64,000 bases of DNA from Paracoccus alkanivorans (GTDB lineage Bacteria > Pseudomonadota > Alphaproteobacteria > Rhodobacterales > Rhodobacteraceae): contig NZ_QOKZ01000002.1 of NCBI RefSeq assembly GCF_003697785.1, positions 62,001-126,000 of the forward strand, in the 5' to 3' direction. Within the stretch, counting starts at the first letter, position 1; each line of letters begins with the position of its first letter. The position numbers and the translations under genes are program-made. This document shows, in pieces, positions 1 to 8,190 of this stretch. Under the pieces are notes generated by a model. It was not told the origin of the DNA. It saw nothing but the letters and a program-made list of their open reading frames with translations, and made no database searches.

Positions 1-744
1 GCCAACGAGCGGTCCATTGCCTGGGGCATCGCCCGCGCCGTCGCGGCCGAAGGGGCAGAACTGGCATTCAGCTATCAGGGCGAGGCTTTCGGCAAACGGG
101 TTGCGCCCCTGGCCGAAGCGGCAGGATCGGATTTCCTGCTGGATGTCGATGTGACCGATGACGACAGCCTGGAGGCGGCCTTTTCCGACATTGCCAGCCG
201 TTGGGGGCGGCTGGACTTCCTGGTCCACGCCATCGCCTATTCCAACAAGGAGGAATTGACCGGGCGTTTCGTCGATACCAGCCGGGCGAATTTCAAGAAC
301 TCGCTGGATATATCCTGCTACTCGCTGATCGAGGTCGCCCGCCGCGCCATGCCTCTGATGGCGCCGGGCTCGACGATCCTGACCATGACCTATGCGGGCT
401 CGAACCGGGTGACGCCGTTCTACAATGTCATGGGCGTGGCCAAGGCGGCGCTGGAATCGAGCGTCCGCTACCTTGCCAACGACCTCGGCCCCGACGGCAT
501 CCGCGTGAACGCCATCTCTCCCGGCCCGATGAAGACGCTGGCCGGGGCGGCGATCGGCGGGGCGCGCAGGACTTTCCGCCATACCGAGGCGAACGCGCCG
601 CTGCGCGCCAACGCCACGCTGGAGGCGATCGGCGGCACCGCGGTATGGCTGATCTCGGACTGGGGCGCCTGCACAACCGGCGAGATCGTGAAGGTCGATG
701 GCGGCTACCACGTCCTTGGCATGCCGCAGAGCGAAAACCTGTGA
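1..744 (+). CDS. fabI: Enoyl-[acyl-carrier-protein] reductase (NADH) FabI, 5'-truncated by window edge
   Basis: Carries out the last reduction of each fatty-acid elongation cycle (trans-2-enoyl-ACP to acyl-ACP) in the cytoplasm. Frame 1 is open from base 1 and begins inside the N-terminal dinucleotide-binding segment (ANERSIAWGIA), so only about 20-25 N-terminal residues are missing; 247 residues are visible. The FabI-type Y-x6-K catalytic pair is seen in FYNVMGVAKAAL (Tyr codon 421-423, Lys codon 442-444). The tail reads VDGGYHVLGM, usual for FabI. The stop overlaps the GTG start of the next gene (GTGA), suggesting translational coupling. An internal ATG at 151 is not the start, because family homology continues upstream to the edge. 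Confidence 0.95.
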   Translation, partial: ANERSIAWGIARAVAAEGAELAFSYQGEAFGKRVAPLAEAAGSDFLLDVDVTDDDSLEAAFSDIASRWGRLDFLVHAIAYSNKEELTGRFVDTSRANFKNSLDISCYSLIEVARRAMPLMAPGSTILTMTYAGSNRVTPFYNVMGVAKAALESSVRYLANDLGPDGIRVNAISPGPMKTLAGAAIGGARRTFRHTEANAPLRANATLEAIGGTAVWLISDWGACTTGEIVKVDGGYHVLGMPQSENL

Positions 745-1388
745 TCTGGGTCTTCGACGCTTACGGGACATTGTTCGACGTGGACGGCGCGGCCCGTCAG
801 GCGGCGCGGGACGATCCGTCACTGACGGGTATATGGGCCGCATTGTCGGCGGATTGGCGGCGAAAGCAGCTTGAGTATTCATGGATGCGGGCCATCACCG
901 GCGACCATGCCGATTTCTGGCAGGTCACCGCCGAGGCACTGGAATGGGCCACCGAACGCCACGGCGCGACGGCGGATCAGTCCGCCCGCCTGCTGGAACT
1001 TTATCGCCAGTTGCCCGCCTATCCCGAAGTGCCGCAGGTCCTTGACCGGCTGCGGGCTGACGGCGCGAAAACCGCGATCTTCTCGAATGGCAGCCCCCGG
1101 ATGCTGGCCGATGCGACCGCCTCCGCCGGGTTATCCGGGCGGCTGGATGCCTTGCTGTCGGTCGAATCCGCCGGGCGGTTCAAACCCTCGGCCGAGGCTT
1201 ACGGTATCGTCACCGATCATTTCGCCTGCACCCCCGGCGACATCACCTTCGTCTCTTCGAATGGCTGGGACGTCTATGGCGCCACCCGTTTCGGTTTCCG
1301 AGCGGTGTGGGCCAATCGCTCGGGCCTGCCGGTGGATCGTCTGCCCTGCAGGCCGGGCCGTATTGTTTCCGATCTGAAGGGACTCTGA
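741..1388 (+). CDS. HAD-superfamily hydrolase, haloacid dehalogenase type II-like
   Basis: Soluble 215-aa HAD-fold hydrolase. Motif I is FDAYGTLFD with the nucleophile Asp at residue 6. Motif II is FSNGS, motif III is the Lys of RFKPSAEAY, and motif IV is FVSSNGWDVYGA, the serine-asparagine form typical of L-2-haloacid dehalogenases. The substrate cannot be told from sequence; a phosphatase role is also possible. The start is the GTG at 741 overlapping the fabI stop, because FDAYGTLFD begins only five residues in. Its stop overlaps the ATG of the next gene (TGATG), so fabI, this gene and the hydrolase are likely one transcript. Confidence 0.85.
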   Translation: MIWVFDAYGTLFDVDGAARQAARDDPSLTGIWAALSADWRRKQLEYSWMRAITGDHADFWQVTAEALEWATERHGATADQSARLLELYRQLPAYPEVPQVLDRLRADGAKTAIFSNGSPRMLADATASAGLSGRLDALLSVESAGRFKPSAEAYGIVTDHFACTPGDITFVSSNGWDVYGATRFGFRAVWANRSGLPVDRLPCRPGRIVSDLKGL

Positions 1389-2227
1389 TGACCGCATTCT
1401 TCACCGCGCCCGACGGCACCCGCCTCGCCTATCGCGACGAGGGTGTGGGGCTGCCGGTCCTGTGCCTCGCTGGACTGACCCGCAACATGGCCGATTTCGA
1501 CTATGTCGCCCCGTATCTGCCGGATATCCGCCTGATCCGAATGGATTATCGAGGACGCGGCCAGTCCGGCTGGACCGGCTCCGATACCTATACGGTGCCG
1601 CAGGAAGGCAAGGATGCGCTGGCATTGCTGGACCATCTGGGTGTCAGTAAGGCGGCGATCCTCGGAACCTCCCGCGGCGGGCTGATCGGGCTTTTCCTGG
1701 CGGCGGTCGCGCATGAGCGGCTGCTGGGGCTGTGCCTCAACGATGTCGGCCCCCGGATCGAACAAGCGGGATTGGAACGTATCTTCGATTATGTAGGGCG
1801 TAACCCGTCGGCCAGAACCCATGCCGCGCTGGCCGAACGCCTGCCCGCCGCCATGCCCGGTTTTTCCAATGTGCCCGAGGGGCGCTGGCTGGCCGATGCG
1901 CAGAAACATTACGAGGAAACCCCCGAGGGGTTGCGCATCAAATACGATTCGGGCCTGCGCGAGGCATTTCTTGCCGCTTTCGAGGGCGAGAGCCCCGATC
2001 TGTGGCCTCTTTGGGAAGCGACCACCAGCCTGCCCGTCGCCCTGATCCGCGGCGCGAATTCCGATCTTCTTTCGGCGGATACCGCAGCCGAGATGCAGCG
2101 CCGCCGCCCCGACCTGCTTTTCGCCGAGGCTTCGGACAGGGCGCATGTGCCATGGCTGGATGAACCTGCATCGCTGCGGCTGCTGGCCGAATGGATCGCC
2201 GCGCTGCGGATGCATTCGGCGGGATAG
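1388..2227 (+). CDS. Alpha/beta-fold hydrolase
   Basis: 279-aa soluble alpha/beta hydrolase. The nucleophile elbow GTSRGG places Ser at about residue 95. The C-terminal SDRAHVPWLDEP supplies the likely catalytic His (about 253), and the oxyanion/strand region MDYRGRGQSG is at 52-61. The arrangement resembles small esterases or 3-oxoadipate enol-lactonase-like enzymes, but the substrate is not assignable. The start ATG at 1388 overlaps the preceding stop by one base; an in-frame upstream ATG at 1307 lies inside the HAD gene and would add unrelated residues. The end converges on the M32 carboxypeptidase after 14 bases. Confidence 0.85.
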   Translation: MTAFFTAPDGTRLAYRDEGVGLPVLCLAGLTRNMADFDYVAPYLPDIRLIRMDYRGRGQSGWTGSDTYTVPQEGKDALALLDHLGVSKAAILGTSRGGLIGLFLAAVAHERLLGLCLNDVGPRIEQAGLERIFDYVGRNPSARTHAALAERLPAAMPGFSNVPEGRWLADAQKHYEETPEGLRIKYDSGLREAFLAAFEGESPDLWPLWEATTSLPVALIRGANSDLLSADTAAEMQRRRPDLLFAEASDRAHVPWLDEPASLRLLAEWIAALRMHSAG

Positions 2228-2241
2228 CGGAGCAGACGGTT

Positions 2242-3714
2242 CTACAACCCGTAGATCCGCCCGAATTTCTCTTCCAGGTAATCCAGCAGCGGCTCCGGCC
2301 CGATCTTGGCGCCGGTCGCCTCTTCGATCAGGCGGCGCGGCGGCATCAGCCCGCCATGGCGCTGCAGGTTCTCGCGCAGCCATTCCACGCCCGGCCCGGC
2401 ATCGCCTTGCGCAAGGTGCTCGTCCAGATCGGGCACAGCCGCGCGCATGGCGGTATTCAGGCAACCGGCATAGACATTGCCCAGGGCATAGGTCGGGAAA
2501 TAGCCGAACAGGCCCACGGACCAATGCACATCCTGCAAAAGGCCATTTGAAGGCCGGTCCACCACAACCCCGAAATCCTTGAGGAAGCGCGCGTTCCAGG
2601 CCTCCACCAGGTCCCCGGCGTCAAGCCTCCCGGCGATCAGGTCGCGCTCAAGATCGAAGCGCAGCATGATATGCAGGTTATATTGCACCTCGTCGGCCTC
2701 GGTGCGGATATAGCCCGGCGTGACCCGGTTTACCGTCGCATAGAAGGCATCCGCGTCACCGATATTCAGCCCGTCGAAGGCATCCGACATGCGGTGAAAC
2801 AGCCAGCCGGCAAAGGCGCGCCCGCGGCCCATCTGGTTCTCGTAGATACGGCTCTGGCTTTCATGAACGCCCATCGACACGCCGCGCCCAAGGGGGGTGA
2901 AGGCGTAATCGTCGTCGATCCCCTGCTCATAGCTGGAATGGCCGACCTCGTGGATGGTCGAGTAGAGGCAATTGAACGGATCGGTCTCGACCACGCGGGT
3001 GGTGATACGGCTGTCCTGCCAGCGCCCGCTGCTGAACGGATGCACGGCCAGATCAAGCCGCCCCCGGGTCCAGTCATAGCCGAAACCCGAGGCGCAAAGG
3101 CGGGCCAGCCGAAGCTGGGTCTCCTGCGGGAAATGCCCGTCCAGCTTTCCGGGCTGACGCTCCGCCCCCAGCACATCCTCGCGCAGGGCGACGAGGCGCG
3201 GACGCATGGCGTCGAACAATGCCGCGATCTCGGCCGCCGTGGTATCGGGCTCGTAATCGTCGAGCAATGCATCGTAAAGGTCGCCGCCATCGGCCAGCGC
3301 CGCCGCCTCTTCGCGCTTCAGCGACAGCACCTTGTCCAGCATCGGCAGGAAGTCCTCGGGCGCCTCGTTGGCGCGCGCCTCGGCCCAGATGCCCTGCGCC
3401 AGCGAGGTGGTTTTGGCGATCTCGGTGGCCAGACGGGCGGGCACCCGGCTGGCACGGGTGAAATCGCGCTCGATCAGTTCGGCGATCCGCCTTTCGGTCT
3501 CGGTCGACGGATTTGCGGCGGCCAGCCATTCGCCGATACGCGGATCGGTGCGGCGTTCATGCAGCACTTCCTCCATCGCCGCCATTTCCTCGGAACGCTG
3601 CTCGGTCGCGCCGCGCGGCATGACGGTTTCCTGGTCCCAGCCCAACCGCTCGGCGACAGAGGACAGCGCCTCGGTCTGCCGCTGGAAAGCGAGAAGATCG
3701 TCCATGGCACTCAT
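2242..3714 (-). CDS. Carboxypeptidase M32 family (Taq carboxypeptidase-like metallopeptidase)
   Basis: Cytoplasmic zinc carboxypeptidase releasing C-terminal residues from peptides. The protein is 490 aa, the normal family length of about 500. The zinc motif HEVGH is at residues 255-259, followed by the family signature GVSMGVHESQSRIYEN. Other M32 landmarks are the N-terminal LGWDQETVMP and the C-terminal YALGNVYAGCL. The start ATG overlaps the ctaA stop by 4 bases, so it is probably cotranscribed with trmJ and ctaA, although there is no obvious functional link. Confidence 0.93.
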   Translation of the reverse strand: MSAMDDLLAFQRQTEALSSVAERLGWDQETVMPRGATEQRSEEMAAMEEVLHERRTDPRIGEWLAAANPSTETERRIAELIERDFTRASRVPARLATEIAKTTSLAQGIWAEARANEAPEDFLPMLDKVLSLKREEAAALADGGDLYDALLDDYEPDTTAAEIAALFDAMRPRLVALREDVLGAERQPGKLDGHFPQETQLRLARLCASGFGYDWTRGRLDLAVHPFSSGRWQDSRITTRVVETDPFNCLYSTIHEVGHSSYEQGIDDDYAFTPLGRGVSMGVHESQSRIYENQMGRGRAFAGWLFHRMSDAFDGLNIGDADAFYATVNRVTPGYIRTEADEVQYNLHIMLRFDLERDLIAGRLDAGDLVEAWNARFLKDFGVVVDRPSNGLLQDVHWSVGLFGYFPTYALGNVYAGCLNTAMRAAVPDLDEHLAQGDAGPGVEWLRENLQRHGGLMPPRRLIEEATGAKIGPEPLLDYLEEKFGRIYGL

Positions 3715-4856
3715 TTTCTGGTCCCCCTGACCGAGGTTTCATATGGGTAACGGGCGTGGTGGCGGGCGCGTATGATCAGCGTGAACAGCGCCACCGCGCC
3801 AAGCTGATGGGTCAGCGCCAGCGGCAAGGGCGAGGCATGAAGCACATTCATGATCCCCAGCCCCACCTGCATGGCGACCATGACGATCATGGCCGTAAAG
3901 GCCCCCCGCGTCACCGGATGCGGAGACCGGCGGGCGCGCAGCCAGACCACCACCGCGAAAATCGCCAGAAGATAGCCCGCCATGCGATGGATGAACTGCA
4001 CCAGCGCCGGATTCTCGAAAAAGTTCCGCCAGCCGAGTGCCGGGTCCCAGATTGCCGCGGGAATCCACTCGCCCCCCATGGTCGGCCAGCCGGTATATTG
4101 CCGCCCGGCATCGATCCCGGCGACCAGCGCGCCCAGCAGGATCTGCAGGAAAGCCAGATGCATCAGCCCGGTCGACATGGAGAACAGCTTGGCCTCGCCT
4201 GCCCTGCGCGCCCGCAGCAAATCCGCCTCGCTGCGGGACAGGAGCGTGACATACCACGCGATCAGCCCAAGGATCAGGAAGGCCAGCCCCAGATGGATCG
4301 CCAATCGATAGGATGCCACACGGGTCATCCCCTCGACCAGTCCGGAGCTGACCATCCACCAGCCGATCGCGCCCTGCAGCCCGCCAAGCGCGCCAAGCGT
4401 CAGCAGCCGGGGCGTCCAGCCCACCGGGATGCGCCTTGCCGCAAGGAAGCCGACAAAGCCCGCGGCCCAGATCAGCCCGACCAGCCGCCCCAGCAACCTG
4501 TGCGACCATTCCCACCAGTAGATTCGTTTGAAGCCCGCCAGATCCATGTCCGGGTTGACCTCGGTAAATTGTGGGATCTGCTTGTAAGCGTCGAATTCCG
4601 CTTGCCAATCCGTTTCCGATCCCGGTGGAAGCGTTCCCGTCACCGGTGCCCATTTCGTGATCGACAGGCCCGATCCGGTCAGCCGCGTCGCACCGCCAAG
4701 GGCGATCATCGCGGCCACCAGGACGAAAAGGACTATCAGCCATAGCCGGATGGCCCTGCGCGCGCCCTTCGGGGCGGCATCGATCAGGCCGGTCCGGGCG
4801 ACAGGGCGGCTGGCGGTGTCATCCGAGACTTCCTCGAAAACGGGGCGCTTGGCCAT
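3711..4856 (-). CDS. ctaA: Heme A synthase, COX15/CtaA family
   Basis: Inner-membrane enzyme that oxidises heme O to heme A for aa3-type cytochrome oxidase. The 381 aa contain about eight hydrophobic segments in two homologous halves. Heme-ligand histidine regions are visible in WEWSHRLLGRLVG, RLAIHLGLAFLI, FIHRMAGYLLA and LTHQLGAVALF. The ITKWAPVTGTLPP loop is a family hallmark. The hydrophilic N-terminal extension of about 35 residues is typical of alphaproteobacterial type-2 COX15 proteins. No cytochrome oxidase structural gene is in the window. Confidence 0.95.
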   Translation of the reverse strand: MAKRPVFEEVSDDTASRPVARTGLIDAAPKGARRAIRLWLIVLFVLVAAMIALGGATRLTGSGLSITKWAPVTGTLPPGSETDWQAEFDAYKQIPQFTEVNPDMDLAGFKRIYWWEWSHRLLGRLVGLIWAAGFVGFLAARRIPVGWTPRLLTLGALGGLQGAIGWWMVSSGLVEGMTRVASYRLAIHLGLAFLILGLIAWYVTLLSRSEADLLRARRAGEAKLFSMSTGLMHLAFLQILLGALVAGIDAGRQYTGWPTMGGEWIPAAIWDPALGWRNFFENPALVQFIHRMAGYLLAIFAVVVWLRARRSPHPVTRGAFTAMIVMVAMQVGLGIMNVLHASPLPLALTHQLGAVALFTLIIRARHHARYPYETSVRGTRK

Positions 4857-4896
4857 CGCTTGCTCCTCTCAGGGTCGGGCGGACAGTAGGTCGGGC

Positions 4897-5625
4897 CTAG
4901 CGGCGGGTCAATTGCCGCAGCATCCCGTGCAGGATGCGGACATCGCCCCGGGTCAGCACCAGCCGCGACCACATGTTGCGTAGGTTCAGCCGCATATTGG
5001 CGGCCTTGGATTCGGGAAAGAAAAAGCCCGCCTCGGTCAGCTTTTCCTCGTAATGATCGCCGAGCCGTTCGATCTCGACCCGGTCGGCCAGCATCTCGCC
5101 CACCGGGCGGCGGCCATGCGGGGCGGGCTCGGGCGGCAATTCGACGCGGCCCCATTCGTACCCCATCAACAGCACCGCCTGCGCCAGGTTGAGCGAGGGG
5201 AACTCGGGATTCACCGGCACCGTCACGATGGCATTGGCGCGGGCGACATCGTCATTTTCCAGCCCCGCCCGCTCGGGGCCGAAGATGATCGCGACGCGGC
5301 CCTGGCGGCTGCGCGCCGCCTCCATCGCCTCTTGCGGCGTGTGAACAGGTTTCGACAGTTCCCGTCCCCGCGCCGTGGTGGCGAAGGCGAATTCCACGCC
5401 CTCCATCGCCTCGGCCAGTGTCGGATAGATTCGCGCATGGTCCAGCACCCGGCCCGCCGCGCCCGACGCCATCGCCACCGCCTTCGGATTGGGCCATCCG
5501 TCGCGCGGCGCGACCAGCCGCATCTCGGTCAGGCCGAAATTCAGCATGGCGCGGGCTGCAGCGCCGATATTCTCGCCCATTTGCGGGCGCACGAGGATAA
5601 TGACAGGTCGGTGATCGCTTTGCAT
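4897..5625 (-). CDS. trmJ: tRNA (cytidine/uridine-2'-O-)-methyltransferase, TrmJ/TrmH family
   Basis: SPOUT methyltransferase that 2'-O-methylates a tRNA ribose, probably position 32. The 242-aa product shows the three trefoil-knot motifs: RPQMGENIGAAARAM (13-27), AIIFGPERAGL (112-122) and VPVNPEFPSLNLAQA (136-150), plus a C-terminal extension of about 80 residues as in TrmJ. The start is placed at the internal ATG (MQSDHRP), because the 12 residues upstream of it lack homology to the family. It is the first gene of a minus-strand set with ctaA 40 bases downstream. Confidence 0.88.
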   Translation of the reverse strand: MQSDHRPVIILVRPQMGENIGAAARAMLNFGLTEMRLVAPRDGWPNPKAVAMASGAAGRVLDHARIYPTLAEAMEGVEFAFATTARGRELSKPVHTPQEAMEAARSRQGRVAIIFGPERAGLENDDVARANAIVTVPVNPEFPSLNLAQAVLLMGYEWGRVELPPEPAPHGRRPVGEMLADRVEIERLGDHYEEKLTEAGFFFPESKAANMRLNLRNMWSRLVLTRGDVRILHGMLRQLTRR

Positions 5626-5925
5626 GATCTGCGCAATAATCCGTCCGGCAGCGACGGGCAAGCTGCGCTATCCGCGGCAATCCGAAGTGGGCCGGACTTT
5701 ACCGGCAGGCTTTCGAGCCAGCAAGGATATCTGCCTTCATCCGCTCAAGCTGTTTGGTCAAGGGATAGCCAGCCACGCAGATCCCGGCCAAGTGCGACAC
5801 GCGGCGTTTTCTGCATGGCAGCATTGCATGCCAAAGTGACGCCGCGTCGCAGCACTGGAAAGCGCGGGACATCGCCCTTATCTGGCCGGGTGCGGAGGAG
5901 CCAACTCCAATATGGCAGATCAGAT
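5626..5925. other. Intergenic region between trmJ and the 53-aa gene
   Basis: 300 bases between divergent genes. It must hold the trmJ promoter on the minus strand and the promoter of the small gene on the plus strand. No tRNA, long hairpin or convincing conserved protein was seen; ORFs crossing it are arginine-rich shadow frames. Near the right end, a GGAGG at about 5894-5898 precedes a 5-codon ORF, ATG at 5912 to TGA at 5929 (MADQI), whose stop overlaps the next ATG as ATGA. This could be a leader ORF or chance. Confidence 0.4.
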
Positions 5926-6087
5926 ATGAGCCAAGAATCGAAACCGCAAAGCATTGCCGACCGCCAGCGCAACAGCGAGGCCGAGGCGGCACTGGAACAG
6001 ATGTTCGGCTATTTCAGCCGGGAAGGTCAAACGCATCGGGTGATCAGCGAATTCGACGCCTACCGGGCCGCCGGCAGAGCCGCCTGA
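5926..6087 (+). CDS. Conserved-looking 53-aa hypothetical protein
   Basis: Encodes a 53-aa, highly charged, glutamate/glutamine-rich protein (MSQESKPQSIADRQRN...FDAYRAAGRAA) with no signal peptide or membrane segment and probably a helical middle (RNSEAEAALEQMFGYFSRE). The start is the ATG at 5926; the long frame extending upstream runs antisense through trmJ and is not credible. GGAGG lies 27 bases upstream, which is too far for normal initiation. A 5-codon ORF ending in ATGA overlap may deliver ribosomes to this start. I have the impression of similar small proteins in Rhodobacteraceae but cannot check. Function unknown. Confidence 0.6.
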   Translation: MSQESKPQSIADRQRNSEAEAALEQMFGYFSREGQTHRVISEFDAYRAAGRAA

Positions 6088-6230
6088 CCCTTTGCCGGTC
6101 TAGGCCCCGGGGACCGGCCTCGGGCAATTCGGGACCGCCCCACTGTTAATGCGATCCCGGATTGCCGGTCTTCTTCGCTTGCCCTCGGCGGCGTGCTGTG
6201 AAACGCTTTCGCTGAAATGGCGAGGACAGC

Positions 6231-7055
6231 ATGAGTGACGGGCGCAACGGATCGGTCAAGCAGATCATCTGCATCAAATGGGGCAGCAAGTTCGGGCCGG
6301 AATATGTGAACCGCCTGCACGGCATGATCTCGCGGAACATCACGCCGCCCTTCCGGCTTTACTGCTTCACCGATGACGGCACCGGGCTGCATCCCGATAT
6401 CGCCGTGCGCCCCCTGCCCGAATTCGAGTACAAGGCACCCGAGCGCACCCGTGGAAAATGGCCGAAATCCCGGCTGTGGGGCGATCTTGGCGATGTGACC
6501 GGCGTGGTGCTGTTTCTTGATCTGGACGTGGTCATCACCGCCAATATCGACGGCTTTTTCGAGTATGGCGATCCGGATGACACGATCCTGGGGCGCAATC
6601 TCAATACACCCCTCGAACGGATGGGGCAAACCTCGGTCTACCGGATGCGGGTGGGCAAGCTGGCCCCCTTGCAGGATATCTTCCGCGCCGATCCCCAGGG
6701 GGTGGCCGATACCTATCGCTACGAACAGCGCTTCGTGACGCGCAACGCGCCGGGCGGGGTCAAGTTCTGGCCATTGCGCTGGATGGCGCATTTCCGGCTG
6801 CAATGCGTGCCGATCTTTCCGCTGAATTACATCAAGGAGCCGCGGATTCCGCGCGGCGCGAAGATCGTCATCTTCCCCGGCAACCTGAACCCGCCCGACG
6901 CCATCGCCGGGCGGTGGGACGAGCATGGCATCCCCCGCGCGCCGCTGGATCACCTGCGGGCCACGTTCGGCAAGGATCGCCGCGAGGGCCTGGTGAAACA
7001 TCTGCGCCATTACCTGCGCCCCGCCCGTTGGGTCGAAACCATGTGGCGCGAATAG
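6231..7055 (+). CDS. Glycosyltransferase-like protein with DxD motif
   Basis: 274-aa soluble protein. A hydrophobic strand VVLFLDLDVVITAN carries an Asp-x-Asp pair (D97-D99), the nucleotide-sugar/metal motif of GT-A glycosyltransferases. The N-terminal CIKWGSKFGPEYVNRLHGM and YCFTDDGTGL segments also fit this fold, and the order resembles GT8-like or DUF-type transferases of alphaproteobacteria. No signal peptide is seen. The start is the ATG at 6231. The donor and acceptor are not inferable; it stands alone with no polysaccharide cluster around it. Confidence 0.7.
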   Translation: MSDGRNGSVKQIICIKWGSKFGPEYVNRLHGMISRNITPPFRLYCFTDDGTGLHPDIAVRPLPEFEYKAPERTRGKWPKSRLWGDLGDVTGVVLFLDLDVVITANIDGFFEYGDPDDTILGRNLNTPLERMGQTSVYRMRVGKLAPLQDIFRADPQGVADTYRYEQRFVTRNAPGGVKFWPLRWMAHFRLQCVPIFPLNYIKEPRIPRGAKIVIFPGNLNPPDAIAGRWDEHGIPRAPLDHLRATFGKDRREGLVKHLRHYLRPARWVETMWRE

Positions 7056-7136
7056 CTGTTTTCCAAAAGCACCGAAACCTCGATACAAGACGATACAGAT
7101 GAGCCTGCCCGCGCCCCTGACCGCCTCTCGGATGAA

Positions 7137-7616
7137 ATGGCCGCCGCGATCGGCCATGCCGTCTCCGGCTTCGGTTTCCTCGAGGAAGCCCTCAAACGCG
7201 CCATCTTTTCCCTGACCCGCCAGGGCCTGGGCGAGGATGTCAGCGAGAAGGAGCTGGAGAAATGGTTGCGGCGGATGGAGGAAATCGCCGACGACACCCT
7301 GGGCACCCTGATCGACAGTTTCATCGCCTCGGCCAAGCGGGCAAAGGCCGATGACCGCCAAACCCTTGCCGACGAACTGACCGGAATCCGTCTGAAGCGC
7401 AATCTTCTGTGCCATGCCTCCTGGCGTCCGGGAAGCGAGCCGGGATACTGGCACCCGACTTTCATCAACACGCGCGGCGAACGCTATCCCGACGAGATGA
7501 ATGCCAAAGATGTCAGGAAAATCCACGCCGACACGCTAAGGATCTCTCGGCGGGTCGTCTCGATCATGCGCGCGACCGGGATAGAGGGCGAACTGGCGGG
7601 TGACGAAGAGGAATGA
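7137..7616 (+). CDS. Uncharacterised helical protein with HEPN-like R-x4-H motif
   Basis: 159-aa, mostly alpha-helical, soluble protein. The segment RLKRNLLCHASW contains Arg88 and His93 in the R-x4-H spacing typical of HEPN-domain RNases and nucleic-acid-binding toxins, preceded by long amphipathic helices (residues 11-75). Resemblance is at motif level only; assignment to HEPN is inference. The ATG at 7137 is the first in frame; the frame is open back to the preceding stop at 7055, so a non-AUG start further upstream cannot be excluded. The stop overlaps the next ATG (ATGA). No toxin-antitoxin partner is evident unless the adjacent membrane protein plays that role. Confidence 0.65.
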   Translation: MAAAIGHAVSGFGFLEEALKRAIFSLTRQGLGEDVSEKELEKWLRRMEEIADDTLGTLIDSFIASAKRAKADDRQTLADELTGIRLKRNLLCHASWRPGSEPGYWHPTFINTRGERYPDEMNAKDVRKIHADTLRISRRVVSIMRATGIEGELAGDEEE

Positions 7617-8062
7617 CCTGGCGTCTGACTGCCGATTACCCGCAATTATGGGCTTTGGGTTTCGCTATACTCGCCGTTCTCGCCGGACTGTCGATACCCC
7701 ACGGGCCGGACTGGCTGTTGTGGCCGGGAGTGCTGCTGATCTGCGCAGGTGTTGCAATAATGTTGATCGCCTCTCTTACGATGCGAAGCCATCGCACCAC
7801 GCTTGATCCGTTCGGTCAACCGGCGAATCTGGTAACCGGCGGCGTTTTCGCCCTGTCGCGGAACCCAATCTATCTGGGCGATTTACTGGTGGTCGGCGGG
7901 CTGTGCTTTACCTTTGGTGCCCCCCTTGCCGCAGCTCTGCTGGTGCCATTGCTGATGATCGTGATCCGGCATCGCTTCATTGGTCCGGAAGAGGATCGGC
8001 TTGCACGGACCTTTCCCGATGAATTTGCGCAATACGGCAAGCGGACGCGCCGCTGGATATGA
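7613..8062 (+). CDS. Integral-membrane methyltransferase family protein (isoprenylcysteine/phospholipid methyltransferase-like)
   Basis: 149-aa membrane protein with about four hydrophobic segments. It bears the ICMT/PEMT-like core: GVFALSRNPIYLGDLL (about 96-111), a hydrophobic stretch, then EEDRLARTFPDEFAQYGKRTRRW at the C-terminus, where the EE and Y-x4-RRW elements are conserved in SAM-dependent isoprenylcysteine-type methyltransferases. The bacterial substrate is unknown. Translationally coupled (ATGA) to the HEPN-like gene. Confidence 0.8.
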   Translation: MTWRLTADYPQLWALGFAILAVLAGLSIPHGPDWLLWPGVLLICAGVAIMLIASLTMRSHRTTLDPFGQPANLVTGGVFALSRNPIYLGDLLVVGGLCFTFGAPLAAALLVPLLMIVIRHRFIGPEEDRLARTFPDEFAQYGKRTRRWI

Positions 8063-8190
8063 TCTGAGTGTGCCAGTCGTCATCAATCCTGATGCGCAGC
8101 ACTCAACACTTCGCCCAAAGTTTTGTTCTCTCGTTGCAACGCCGCGCCGGGCGCGCTAACAACCCGCGCAATCCAAACCGAGAGGCTTTC

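Noticed and set aside
5699-5992. 97-codon minus-strand frame between trmJ and the 53-aa gene
   Set aside because: No family features and it overlaps the more plausible 53-aa gene antisense.
8063-8190. Possible SAM or amino-acid riboswitch in the hom leader (CGCGCTAACAACCCGCG)
   Set aside because: Does not match a riboswitch consensus I know; only a short GC-rich dyad is present.
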